Shown here one piece after another: positions 32,481 through 49,349 of a stretch of DNA of 64,000 nt. Each line of letters opens with the position of its first letter. The first letter of the stretch is position 1. The notes beneath the pieces are model-generated. The model was not told where the DNA came from, did no database searches, and was given only the letters and a program-made list of their open reading frames with translations. The stretch lies in assembly GCA_027946365.1 (NCBI GenBank), contig JAPEUQ010000004.1:1054001-1118000 (forward strand), read 5' to 3'. The stretch comes from Kalmusia sp. IMI 367209 (lineage: Eukaryota > Ascomycota > Dothideomycetes > Pleosporales > Didymosphaeriaceae). Both the position numbers and the translations under genes were made by a program.

Positions 32481-35156
32481 CTAGATCTCAGAGTGGCAGT
32501 AGTCGAAATCGTCGTCGTTCACGGAGGTGTCGATTACGGATGGATCATAGCTGACCACAGGGTCATCCCATCCCATCCCGGCAACATCCTGTCCAAACTG
32601 GGGAGTGTTCACGTACGAGTTCAGAAGATCCAGAGTCTTAGAGGGAAGATCGAGCGACTGAACATCAGGCATAACACCCCCAAAGCCGGTATGTAGGTTC
32701 TGGACATCGGATGGGCCAACACCTGCGCTCTGGACATTGAAGGAAGTTGGAGAGCTGGTATGTGCGTTCTGGGTATCGACATGGCCAACCCTGGCGGTCT
32801 TGACATTGAAAAGAGCTCGCGACTCGGGAACTACGCTCTCAGTATCGATAACGACGCCGCCCGCACTCTGAACATCAGATGGAGTCGTGAGACCAGTATT
32901 TACGCTCTGTGTATCGGTAAAGGAAACACCCTTGCTCTGGATATTGAAAGGAGTAGGAGAACCCCCAAGCATCGACTCATTGCCGGCATCGGAACGAAGA
33001 CTAGGAGACGGCTTCGACATGTTGCGGAGCTGACTGGGCTTCGCGGGAGTGTACCTAAGGGCATGTGCACGCTGAACATCACTCGAAACGACGGGCCGGT
33101 CAAGAAGATTGCCACTAATGGAAGGTACAGAAGGAGCTTGACCAACTGGGGTTGGGAGTGCAGCATGTGACATGACGGGAGCACTGGGCGGCTGCTGCGT
33201 CCAGGTCGGGGAGGCAGCAGACGCGTTGGTGTCGTTCTCATCCTCGTCATCCTCGTCGGAAACCTCCGGGACACTGAATGAGGTTGATAATGGCTGAGCA
33301 TGGTTGACCTCCGAGGATTGCTGTGACCTTCTAAAGAGGTTACCGACTTGCTCCGTGTCCTGATTGTTTCCAGCGAGGCAAGAGCGAGGGTGGAGATCCA
33401 AGAGAGATGTTGACTGGCCATGGCTGTTGAATAACTGGGCTGAAGTGTGTGTCCCTTGAGATTCCGTAGAAGTATGAGCCTCTTCCGTAGATGGTAGGCG
33501 CATCTCATTGAGAGGGACGACAGTGGCGCTTGTGCGGTCATCTTGCGAGCCTTTCTGCTTTTTGGCGGCCGGCTCTCCACTTGTTTGTACCTGTCTTAGC
33601 GGTTTGTACCGGTCTGCAAAAACCTCGTTTCGCAAGTGCACGAGGACTGCCCACGTCGGGGCACGGTCGCCCGGAGTATTCTCAGTGCGATCGTAGAGCT
33701 CTTCATCCATACCACATATTCCCTTCCAGGGCTTGGAACTATAGTGATTGAGATCTCCATAGAGCATGCCTTTCTCCATGACTTCGAGGAAAGAGTCAAT
33801 AAGGTCATCGTCTGCTCTCTTACGTTTTCCACCAGGTGTCACGTTAACCTTGGAACACTCTTCGATGAGGTCCTTGACCCATGCTTCGATTTGAGCTTGT
33901 TCAATATTGTCGCCGGGATCGTTAGAGTTGCGCACGCTCGAATTGACCGTTTCGATCAATTTGGTCACTCGACGGTTGTTCTTCTGTCGCTTATCCTTGT
34001 TGCTACCGTGAGTCTGAACGACGGGTGTGGGCGTGAGAGCCTTGGTGAACTCTCCGACGATCGGTTCGGCAATAGGCTTTGGTTTTGGTGTTGAGAAGAT
34101 GGATGATTTGAACGAAGAGAAGAGCTTGGTGAGAAAGCCTGACTGTGACTGTGGGGTTGCTACAGGTGAAGTGTGGCCATTGCTGAGTGGCGTCGTTGAC
34201 GATGAGGTACGCGGTGATGCACTCGTCTGAGTAACAGGTGCTTCTGCGGATGCTTCAACTGGGTCGCAGGCTACTTGAGTAGCAGCTTGATAAGATCGTG
34301 GCAATTGGTCGGCAAGATCGAGAAGCTCCTGGGCTTCTGGGGGACAACTACTGTTGACTGAGTGATAAGAAGATGTGAGGCGTGAGGTCGCCGCACGGAT
34401 TTGTCGACCTTCATTCGAGTTGTTAGCTTGATCTTCATCTTGACCCTGAGCCTGAAGATTGTCGACCCAGTTTAAAGTGTTGGTTCGCCTGATCTGCTGC
34501 TCCAGCATTGCATTATTGGCCTTGAGACGGTCATTCTCTTCTTTGAGACTCTCGTTTTCTTTGATCTTCTGGTCGGACTCGTCTTGAACTTTGTTCATCT
34601 TGGACTTCAACAATTCGATTTCGACTTCGAGGTCTTGGATGCGAGTTCGCAAGGCGTCTGGAGACTCGGACTGGGGCTGTCCACGCTCTTGAGAGACGAC
34701 ACTTGAACCGGGTGCAACTTCGACTTGGAAGGCTTCCTCCTCTTGCGGGGGTTGATGTTGTGAGAAAGAGATAGGGTGCTCACGGGAAAATATAAAGGCA
34801 CCTTGATCAACGTCTTCGGTTGCTGCCGCATCTCCGTTCATTAGATGATCCGGCTCGTCCTGCTGCTGCAGCTGCTGGTCTGCTTGCGCTTTTGCGCGTC
34901 TCGAAGGTGTAACTCGCTTACGCCTGGGCGTAGTCTCGAGCCCAGTGCGCAGTGGGGAGAAGCTGTGACCCTCGACTTGTGCAGCGGCGCGCGTGCGTCG
35001 AGTGTTGCGAGCGGGCGGCTCTTCCGCAGTGAAGGGTTTGATGCGCGCGGCCGAAGGTTTGATTGTCTGCTTGGTCTTCGCTCGCTTCGCAGGTGTGGAG
35101 GCTGCAGCAACATCGCCTCCGCCGCCGCCGGCGCGACCGCGCCTTGTCCCTACCAT
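32481..35156 (-). CDS. Large nuclear-type coiled-coil protein with 23-residue repeats
   Basis: Single exon, 891 aa from MVGTRRGRAGGG (an in-frame ATG eight codons upstream is less likely). The N-terminus is basic and AT-hook-like, with GTRRGR, PAKRAKTK and RRKRVTPSRRAK. A coiled coil spans about 168-230 (leucine heptads through IQDLEVEIELLKSKM and NDRLKANNAMLEQQI). A conserved-looking block at about 400-530 contains KLIETVNSSV, AWVKDLIEECSKVNV and a globular stretch DLNHYSSKPWKGICGMDEELYDRTE. The rest is Ser/Thr/Pro/Gln-rich and acidic. Near the C-terminus are four tandem 23-residue repeats. I recognise no named family; nuclear localisation and chromatin association are inference. It shares a 328-bp divergent promoter with the V-ATPase subunit d gene. 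Confidence 0.85.
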   Translation of the reverse strand: MVGTRRGRAGGGGGDVAAASTPAKRAKTKQTIKPSAARIKPFTAEEPPARNTRRTRAAAQVEGHSFSPLRTGLETTPRRKRVTPSRRAKAQADQQLQQQDEPDHLMNGDAAATEDVDQGAFIFSREHPISFSQHQPPQEEEAFQVEVAPGSSVVSQERGQPQSESPDALRTRIQDLEVEIELLKSKMNKVQDESDQKIKENESLKEENDRLKANNAMLEQQIRRTNTLNWVDNLQAQGQDEDQANNSNEGRQIRAATSRLTSSYHSVNSSCPPEAQELLDLADQLPRSYQAATQVACDPVEASAEAPVTQTSASPRTSSSTTPLSNGHTSPVATPQSQSGFLTKLFSSFKSSIFSTPKPKPIAEPIVGEFTKALTPTPVVQTHGSNKDKRQKNNRRVTKLIETVNSSVRNSNDPGDNIEQAQIEAWVKDLIEECSKVNVTPGGKRKRADDDLIDSFLEVMEKGMLYGDLNHYSSKPWKGICGMDEELYDRTENTPGDRAPTWAVLVHLRNEVFADRYKPLRQVQTSGEPAAKKQKGSQDDRTSATVVPLNEMRLPSTEEAHTSTESQGTHTSAQLFNSHGQSTSLLDLHPRSCLAGNNQDTEQVGNLFRRSQQSSEVNHAQPLSTSFSVPEVSDEDDEDENDTNASAASPTWTQQPPSAPVMSHAALPTPVGQAPSVPSISGNLLDRPVVSSDVQRAHALRYTPAKPSQLRNMSKPSPSLRSDAGNESMLGGSPTPFNIQSKGVSFTDTQSVNTGLTTPSDVQSAGGVVIDTESVVPESRALFNVKTARVGHVDTQNAHTSSPTSFNVQSAGVGPSDVQNLHTGFGGVMPDVQSLDLPSKTLDLLNSYVNTPQFGQDVAGMGWDDPVVSYDPSVIDTSVNDDDFDYCHSEI
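32673..32948 (-). repeat. Four tandem 69-bp units encoding 23-residue repeats
   Basis: Successive units begin FNIQSKGVSFTDTQ, SDVQSAGGVVIDTE, FNVKTARVGHVDTQ and FNVQSAGVGPSDVQ. Each is exactly 23 residues, followed by a partial fifth (PDVQSLDL). Shared core: (F/S)(N/D)VQSAGV...DTQ. The nucleotide copies have diverged, so selection on the protein pattern is possible. Confidence 0.9.
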
Positions 35157-35484
35157 CGCGATACTGCGGACTGTTAGCATGTACTTCTGATGAGCTGCGG
35201 GTGAGCGTACCTGCCGAGTTCCGAGGGCGTACTCGGGTGCCGGGGGCTGATTGCGGGCTTACAAACAAGAAGCAGGCACGAAGAACGCTTTGCAAGTGTT
35301 GCTGCGACGCAAAGTGTGGTGTGTGGTGGAGGTCGGGAAGTCGCGTTGGCGTTGTCTTTGAACTTCTTGAGGCTAAAGTCCGTGCGCGGTGACCCCGGCA
35401 GCCGTGCTGACTCATCATGGCGTACCTGCACGGCGGCGAGCTCGAGCTGCCAGCCATCGCCTGGAAGCGGGCAACATCAGCACC
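35157..35484. promoter_or_regulatory. Short divergent promoter, coiled-coil gene / VMA6
   Basis: 328 bp separate the two opposed start codons. Both promoters must overlap here. No specific site could be named. Confidence 0.6.
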
Positions 35485-36735
35485 ATGGAGGGCCTCTTCT
35501 ACAACGTCAAGTACGGGTACGCACTGCTTTCGCCAGCCTCTTCTTTCTTTGCGCGCAACTGACTTGCTGTGTAGCTATGTTGAAGGCATCGTGCGCGGTT
35601 ACCGCAACGCCCTGCTCACCAGCCAGAACTACAGCAACCTTACCCAGTGCGAGACTATCGATGGTGAGACCCTAGGCCACATAACTCGACATTCTACTGA
35701 CTCGTCTACCCAGATGTAAAGCTGCAGCTGTCTCCCGCCTACGGCGACTTCCTCGCATCGCTCCCCCCCAACCCGTCCACCTCTGCGCTCGCCAGCAAGA
35801 CGACCGACAAGCTTGTAGCCGAGTTCCGCTATATCCAGGCCAATGCCACCGGATCGCTCTCCAAGTTCATGGAATACCTAACCTATGGGTACATGATTGA
35901 CAACGTCGCGCTGCTCATCACCGGCACCCTTCACGAACGAGATAGCCGGGAGCTGCTTGAGCGATGCCATCCCCTTGGCTGGTTCGAGACCATGCCTGTA
36001 CTGTGTGTTGCGACAAACATTGAGGAGCTGTACAACTCTGTTTTAATCGAGACGCCGCTCGCTCCCTACTTCAAAGGCTCCCTCAGCCACCAGGACCTGG
36101 ACGAGCTCAATATTGAGATCATCCGCAACACGCTCTATAAGAACTACCTCGAGGACTTCTACAACTGGGTCAACTCGACAGCTGACATCGCCGGAACGCC
36201 AACGGCCGAGGTCATGTCAGAAGTATTGCAATTCGAGGCTGATAGGAGAAGCATCAACATCACACTCAACTCTTTTGGCACGGAGCTATCCAAGGCGGAC
36301 CGAAAGAAGCTCTATCCGAACTTCGGCAGGCTGCATCCAGAGGGCACTTTGATGTTGTCTCGGGCAGATGACGTCGAGGGAGTACGCATTGCCGTAGAGA
36401 GCGTTGCTGAATACAAGACATTCTTCGATCAGACGGGTCTTAGTGGTGGCGGCGGTGTTGGCAACATGGCAGGTGGAGTAGGAGGAGAGTCGCGCAGCTT
36501 GGAGGACCTATTCTACCAGAAGGAGATGGAAATCTCTAAGCTGGCGTTCACCCAGCAGTTTACTCACGCCATCGTTTATGCTTGGGTAAAGTTACGAGAA
36601 CAGGTCAGTACACATGCCGTAACAATTTGCATCGCTGATATCTGTGAACAGGAAATTCGTAACATCACTTGGATAGCCGAGTGCATTGCGCAGAACCAGA
36701 AGGAGCGAATAGGCAACTATATCAGTGTATTCTAA
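35485..36735 (+). CDS. VMA6: V-type ATPase subunit d (Vma6)
   Basis: Exons 35485-35516 (32 nt), 35575-35663, 35714-36603, 36652-36735 (364 aa; total divisible by three). The joined start [21 protein letters not shown] and the end [23 protein letters not shown] are diagnostic of subunit d. Other family blocks: [39 protein letters not shown], and [20 protein letters not shown]. Subunit d sits on the cytosolic face of the membrane Vo ring and couples it to the central stalk of V1, needed for vacuole acidification. A Gly-rich insertion near residue 290 ([17 protein letters not shown]) is longer than in yeast. The protein is otherwise standard. The very short first exon means naive frames begin too late. 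Confidence 0.96.
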
Positions 36736-38489
36736 GCATTAGCTGCCATAACCTTTGGCAACTCCCTATGCATGGCGAATTTTGGGCGGCGTAGACGGCG
36801 GCTTGTATACAATACCTTGCTTTAACTTCATGCGTCTATTCGTTTGTTGTTCATCTTCTCACTCGTTCCATATCGAAGTCTGTCTCGTAACACCTCTAAT
36901 CTCTTCTTTGAAAATGTGGCTTGATCTGTGGAGTAGGTGGCTACGTCCCGACAACGCACCTTGACCTCTAGCCTCCTTCGTTCTTGCGAGAAAGTGACCG
37001 TCCATCTTATCTCACTCTATCCAGGTATGACCTGCAAGCTGCTTTTCTCTACACGTATCCCAAAAACGCCGAGCAGGGTGGGACCGCTATTTCAAGGCGT
37101 TGGCTAGTTTTTTTTGCGGTTTGAGGATAATACTCAGGTCTCGTAAAAGAATGCACTACAGGTATGAAGCATGCGGCAACTCACAGACGCGAGCTATCCT
37201 CAGGTTGGGGAGCACACTTGGGATCACAATCGTGACTTTATATCATTCTCACTTGTTTAGGTATGCAACGAACATTGATTAGACTATAAACCGGCAGTAA
37301 TTCTCATCAGTTGACTTCGCTTCTGGGTGCAACGATCACAATGAAGTCGACGGTGGTGCATTTGATGCGATGAACATTCGTTATAGATGATGACATTCGC
37401 TTCTAAGTCCGTATCGTGTGAGGAGAACGATGCTAAGAATATACGGGCTTCGATCAGTATAATGAGCACACAACGACGTTATTGGGACTCACCTTCAAGT
37501 TTGAGTCCTTCGATGCTGGATGTTGGATACCATAGCCAATACAGCTCCAGAATGATAACCGCCTTTACTTTTATTGTGTCCTAGTGTAACTCCACCCACA
37601 ATGAGCTTTTTGACAACTATTCCAATACCATATCCTTAACGAACTCGAGGATGTACTATAACGGTAAGCTTCGAAGCGAATTGACTGTGCAGAATGCAAC
37701 AAGCTACAATAGTAGGACTCATCGACTTGAATGATAAAGAAGGCTCATCGCTATTTAGCATCGTGTGAAATACTGATGAAATATTGCCGCTTCCACGCTC
37801 GACATTTGTTTGAAATCGCGCAGGTATCGAATGAGCGCTTTGTCATGCGCAGTTCAGCCGCCTGTTTCCCAAGGTAGGTATCCGTGTGGGCGCAACTGTC
37901 TTCTTCCTTGTATAGATAGTAGTGCCAGCATACCTCTTTTTGAATATTTTCTTACGCTAATGCTTTGCGCGGCCGAAATGCCCAAGTTGGTATATTGGTG
38001 AAGAGAAGTGATCACCTACATGAAGTCATAGCCTAAACTCTCTATACTCATCGTCCTGTTCACTTACAATACGCTCCTAGTCTATAAAGATATTACCCCT
38101 CTTGTCAGCCTAGGTGCATGTGCCACACTAGTTTCCAGGAGCCACCACGTGGAGGTAAGAGTAGGATTTTGGCTCCCTTTTTATTTTGCAATCGAATGCG
38201 GGAAAAAAGCAAAAAGCAAAAAACCCAGGTAAGAATGTACACAGTCAGCAGAGAGACCAGCCATGGGGTCGCTTACCTGGACACTATCAAGAACCAGTAG
38301 GAATTCTAGGGAACCGACACCGCTCGTACGTGTCGGGGATTCAAAGCACCAAGATCTTTCTCGCCGCCACGAAGGGGGTCGAAAAATGAAGGTGGAATGG
38401 ATGCCAGACGTTTGTACGGAGGGGTGTCTGGTCCTTGTTAAAAATATAACAACCTAAAGCAGGAGATGGTGTCATTTGATTCGTGATAT
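36736..38489. other. Convergent intergenic region, no gene seen
   Basis: 1.75 kb between the 3' ends of VMA6 and the HNH gene. Only short unsupported frames. No RNA gene or repeat recognised. Confidence 0.5.
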
Positions 38490-39719
38490 TTATTCATACG
38501 CACAATCCACGATGTCGACCGACTCCCCTGGAGAGGAACTACGCGTCTGATGATACTCGGCCGGCGTGTCGTCGAGCCACTCTTGAACAGTGGGAGGAGC
38601 AACCACACCTGTGCCGGGATCGTCGTGATCGAAGTCCTCCTCCTTCCACCCGGCCGCGCCCGACATCGCAAGGATGCGTTGAAGATGCCACTGCAACTCC
38701 AGTAGGCCCGGGTCCGGAAGGGGTTTATTCGTCGGGTCGTCGGTGGTCATTGTGAACCTGGTACCACTAACAAGTCGGGTTAGGTCGCCATTGTCGAAAC
38801 GACAGAATTGACAATCATTTCCAGAACCATTGAGATCGCAAGAGGACATAGGCTCCTCTTTAAGGTCTACCATTGCTCTTGAATCACGCTTCTTCCTAGC
38901 AAGCCAGTGGAACTCGAGCTCGAGTTGAGTATTGTCGTCCGACATGCGAATCGGCCGAAGAGCGAAGGCGCCATCAGAATGAAAGCGATGCAAGGTTGAC
39001 GTAAAAGTGACCATGTTCTCGAGCGTCTCGGTTCCTCGAAGATTATCCGTCCTGTTGTCTCGAAATATCTTGTCCTGCCAAGCGGTAACCTTGTCCTTGG
39101 GCCAGAAATACCCTAGAATATTCCAAAATGTTGCCACTCGATTTGATTCCTTTCCTCCAAAGGCACGCCATGGGTAAACATGGCATGCATCGGTCCCACC
39201 AATCCTCGAGGCGACGCACAGCCAATTATCCCTCTCTTTACAGCGGTCGGCGATCGTACGGTCACGTCGAATGCTGTACTCAGGCCCACCAAGTGGTCTC
39301 CCTGACCTAGTTCTTGTCTCGGAGGCAGGTGTCGCCGCTTGGGTTCTGAGAGGTGAGGATGGTGAATGGTTAGAGAAAGCTGCACTAAACGAGCGTTTTC
39401 CCGATGCAGTATCCGTTCGCGCCATGGAGCCCGCCTCTGAGGGGCGCTGTTTCCAAAGTAGTACGGCATCTTTAGCCTTTTTCTCGATCGACGACTCTTC
39501 AATATCCTTTACAGACATCCACGAGACTTTGTTTGTGGCGATTTCCTTGAGCTGCTCCAGGTTACCAACCTGAAAAAACGCCCAAACTAAAGGTGAAAGC
39601 TCTGTCGTAGGAAATTGCTGAGCCGTGTCTTCGAAGAATTGTCTGCGCTCATCTGAGCGCTCGGTAAAGCTTTCGAAGTCGTCCTCTGGCCTACAGTCGA
39701 CCCAGAGTGTGGCGGACAT
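38490..39719 (-). CDS. HNH-endonuclease-domain fungal protein
   Basis: Single exon, 409 aa from the first ATG (39719); the frame is open 34 codons further but begins at a non-ATG. The middle of the protein (about 150-280) resembles fungal HNH_2 domains. There is a Cys-containing strand NWLCVASRIGG, the His motif DACHVYPWRAFGG, and NMVTFTSTLHRFHSDGAFALRPI, where family members place the second His/Asp cluster. The C-terminal part has CQFCRFDNGDLT and a conserved-looking LLELQWHLQRILAMSGAAG. In filamentous fungi these occur as many divergent paralogues of unknown role. The first HNH Cys pair is not obvious, so nuclease activity is uncertain. No signal peptide. Confidence 0.72.
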   Translation of the reverse strand: MSATLWVDCRPEDDFESFTERSDERRQFFEDTAQQFPTTELSPLVWAFFQVGNLEQLKEIATNKVSWMSVKDIEESSIEKKAKDAVLLWKQRPSEAGSMARTDTASGKRSFSAAFSNHSPSSPLRTQAATPASETRTRSGRPLGGPEYSIRRDRTIADRCKERDNWLCVASRIGGTDACHVYPWRAFGGKESNRVATFWNILGYFWPKDKVTAWQDKIFRDNRTDNLRGTETLENMVTFTSTLHRFHSDGAFALRPIRMSDDNTQLELEFHWLARKKRDSRAMVDLKEEPMSSCDLNGSGNDCQFCRFDNGDLTRLVSGTRFTMTTDDPTNKPLPDPGLLELQWHLQRILAMSGAAGWKEEDFDHDDPGTGVVAPPTVQEWLDDTPAEYHQTRSSSPGESVDIVDCAYE

Positions 39720-40765
39720 ACTGGCAACGCTGCTGAAAGTGCGTAAGAATAGGGAAACACGAGTGTTCCGAAGTGGGAAACTTGTCAATAAAGCCTTAAG
39801 AACCGAGGCTTTGTTGGACAACGAAACACTGGTGTTGAGAAAGAAGAAGAAGAAGAGGTTTAGCTAGCGGCAAGAGACGTTTTATCCAAGAACGTCACTG
39901 CCTACACTGCGAACCATGGATCGAAACTGGAATGCCAAGACTACGAACCTTCTCAACGTAGCCAGCCACTAGGATGACATACGAGTGGGTTAGCATAGGT
40001 CTATCAAACAACGCCTCTTGTAGCTTGTTGCGCTCTGTATAGTCAATTCTCTTCGAAGCTTGCTAATATAGTACATCCTCGTATCGAGTTTGTTGAGGAT
40101 ATAGTATCAGAATAATCGTCAGAAAGCTCATTATAGGCGGAGTTACTCCAGGAGACACAATATGTTGGCGGAAGGTGTTCTTCGCCGCACCTAGTAGGGA
40201 CGTTTGTCTTTGTTTATTGTTATGTAAGCTAGCTAGTTAGCTTATCACAGGAATCCACTTCTCTGAGTAGCCTCATCCATCAACACTTTACTCAACTTTT
40301 GCCTATCTTCCAACACAATACACGTAAAGACGGTCATCTTTGGAAGGCACTGACTTTGCTGTCCCGTAATCACCATCGAAAGACTTCGGATCGAAATCAT
40401 TTCATATGATCGTTGCTTTGTGCTCATCACATTACTTGAAGCGCTCTTTGTGGCGTTGGCTTGAGCGTCTTAGTGATCATTTCTCTCTAGCGGAATGGAA
40501 CACATTGATCCGGCAATGCTTTGATGAGACATCAAGTAAGCAGAATGAACAAATAGCGACTACTTGATGTATTGCTTTGTAAAGGTGGGGTGGTGTAGGA
40601 ACGAACGTGGAAAGAGGAGTGCACGTGTTGCTGATTAATCACCTGCCTATCGGCAACAGGCGCTGCCCGACACCGAATGACGTGCGTTGGTCAGTATCCG
40701 CCCAAGTTTGATAAAGGACTCACTTTCGTTTGTCTTGCACAAATCTCAAACTGCCAAAGTGCAAA
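39720..40765. other. Intergenic, divergent promoters
   Basis: 1.05 kb between the start codons of the HNH gene (minus) and the GST gene (plus). AT-richer than the flanks. Nothing further recognised. Confidence 0.5.
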
Positions 40766-41984
40766 ATGTCTTCGGAGATTGTAAGCGAACGCTAAATGTT
40801 TTGTTAGCATGGTTTTCCCCGTTACACAGCGTCATCTTGCGCTCGTGGCTTGTTCGCCGCCTTCGACGCTAACCCGCTGCTCGCTATGGCGTTTCTACAG
40901 GACATCTAACAGTGCGCAGAAATCAAAAGAGAGGGCTTCGCCGATAAGGACGGACATTTCAGGCGCAAAGCATCAGCCTTTCGCAACCAGATTTCGTCAG
41001 ATCCCCTCATCAACCTTTCCAGCAGAGCCGAACCGCTATGCACTCTATATACATATTGGGTGTCCCTGGGCACACCGAACGTACATTACACGCGCGCTAA
41101 AGGGACTAGAAGATATCGTCCAGCTCATCGTACTCGACGATGCTGAGAAGAAAGATGGAAAGATGTTGTGGTGCTTTAGTGGGGAGAAGAGGGACCCGCT
41201 ATATGGCTTTAAATATCTAAAAGAGCTTTATGAGAAGAGCGAGCCTGGATATGACGGGAGATATCTTGTCCCCACTCTCTGGGACAAGAAAACTGGTACG
41301 ATACGATCTCAGACTGCGCATGTCACGTGACATTCTAATACTCAGCAGAGAAAATCGTGAACAACGAGTCGAGCGAAATCATCCGCATGTTCTATAGTGA
41401 ATTCGATGCCTTGCTTCCGGAAAACCAGCGGGAGTCGACGAAAGGTTCAAAGGGCCTCTACCCACCTGAATTGCGCTCTGAAATTGATGCGATGAATGAA
41501 TGGGTCTACGATACCATCAACAATGGAGTTTACAAAACCGGGTTTGCCACTAATCAGGCTGCGTATGAAGGTAATGTCTACCCACTATTCAAATCGCTTG
41601 ACCGCATCGAGGAGCACCTCTCACAACCGGGCCACCAACCCTACCTTTTCGGTGAGAATATCACCGAGGCAGATATTCGGCTGTACACAACCATGATTCG
41701 ATTCGATGTCGCTTACTTTACGATTATGGGCTGTAATTTGAAGATGATAAGATATGAATATCCGCGGATACACGAGTGGTTGAGGAGGTTGTACTGGGAC
41801 GAGGGAGAAAAGACAAATGGTGGAGCGTTCAAGAAGACTACACATTTTTCGGCCGTGAGTGTAATCTATTGGGGCATCTGACTATAAGAAGCTGACATTT
41901 CTGAAGTATAAGGTTGGATATGCGTCTGCGAAAGGAATCACGATATTACCAGTTGGACCAGTGCCAGATATCCTCCCTTTGTAG
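40766..41984 (+). CDS. Omega-class GST / glutathionyl-hydroquinone reductase (Ecm4/Gto type)
   Basis: Preferred exons 40766-40780, 40830-41295, 41349-41854, 41907-41984 (354 aa, in frame throughout). The active-site motif GCPWAHRT places the catalytic Cys at residue 83. YLVPTLWDKKT, EKIVNNESSEIIRMFYSEFD, LFGENITEADIRLYTTMIRFD and the end YKVGYASAKGITILPVGPVP are family hallmarks. These enzymes reduce glutathionyl-hydroquinones using GSH and are linked to quinone and lignin-aromatic detoxification. The N-terminus (RCSLWRFYRTSNSAQKS) resembles a mitochondrial presequence. The first exon is uncertain: ATG 40809 could instead start the protein without the 49-bp intron, but GTAAGC, a CTAAA branch and ACACAG favour splicing from the CAAAATGTC start at 40766. 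Confidence 0.9.
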
Positions 41985-43326
41985 TGAAATTGCGAATAAA
42001 GGGGTTTTTCCGGCGCGATTGAAATCAATGCGAGCATGTCATTTTTGATACACTCTGTCGACCTGCTATAACGTTCACCATGACTAAACATAAACGCACT
42101 ACACTCTTCGAATTGATTTTCGTACATTGATAGCCCTCATATATTCCGATTATCCTCCTTGAGGTCAGTCGTGTCATTCTGAATACGCCAGAAGGGCGCC
42201 AGTGAATCATGTGCAGCTTGCCAATTGGCATACGAGCCATACGTCAAAGGGACAAAACAGCTGAGCTTTACGAATCACGAAAGAACGCGCCCGGCCTCTA
42301 GAATGTTCGTGCCCACATGTAGCTTTTCGAGTATTTTTTCGAGGGCAGGCAATCGTATTTGACGAGTAACCATATTAGTAGAATTGTTAAAATAATGTAT
42401 TTGATGCAACTCTTCGTTCCGATCGGGCAGTCGTTTGGAATTCTGATAGCATTCGATTCTATGAAGAGTCCAGTACAACATCTTGTGTACAATGGCGAAA
42501 CGCCAACGCAGTTGGGGCTGCCAACAGTCATAGAACGGTGATCTTGGTCATATTGTATGTGCTCATGTACTAGAAGAGTTGCCGGTCCATAACACGCTTG
42601 ATACGCGCATATTGGCTCTCATGAATGCCTTAAGAGAACGATCAGTATAGAGAAAAGTAAGCAATTCACCAAAGCTCTCGTGCGACAAACACCAGCATCA
42701 CCTACAGTAAACTGATTGCGGCCTAGCAGGGGGTTGCCTGGGGTACCTCTCTCTCTCTCCAGCCACCAGCCAGACAAGGGGCAAATACATCTCCCTCCAG
42801 CTCCGGCTCGCGCGGACGATGTGGCGAAGTAGCTCACCTTTCCATCTACCCCTGCGCCTCAACTTCTAGCGTTCTCCTTACTCAATACAGCTTCACCATT
42901 ATTTCCATTGGATCGGCGAACACACGTTCGAGTAAGCAGCTTCCCCTGCGTTCGCAACTTAAATTCAAGAGTATCAGCGTCGACTGTATATGCTACCTAC
43001 CATATTTGTCGCAGAAGGGCAATGTGGAAAGGCATCGGACGTAGACGAGGAAGGAGCGGGCGGAAGGGAGAGTCCCGGGGTATGTCGAGTCAGGATAAGA
43101 AAAAAGATGAGAAGTTAGGATAGGGAGCTAAGTGGATTAGGGAAAGAAACAGTTGAGCCTGATCTACGCTAGATCCTAACTAGCAGCCTAGATATTGCTA
43201 GGGAGGCACGTTTGGAAGAGAGAGCAGGGATCACATGAGAAAAGTGGTACTTAGAATTGGATTTGATTTCCAACTTAGTCAAAACAAGGCAAGAAGAATC
43301 TACCTAATATGCTCTCTTTTTACACC
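41985..43326. other. Convergent intergenic region, no gene seen
   Basis: 1.3 kb between the 3' ends of the GST and AROM genes. A short CT microsatellite lies near 42748-42758. No supported frame. Confidence 0.5.
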
Positions 43327-49349
<6,023 letters not shown>

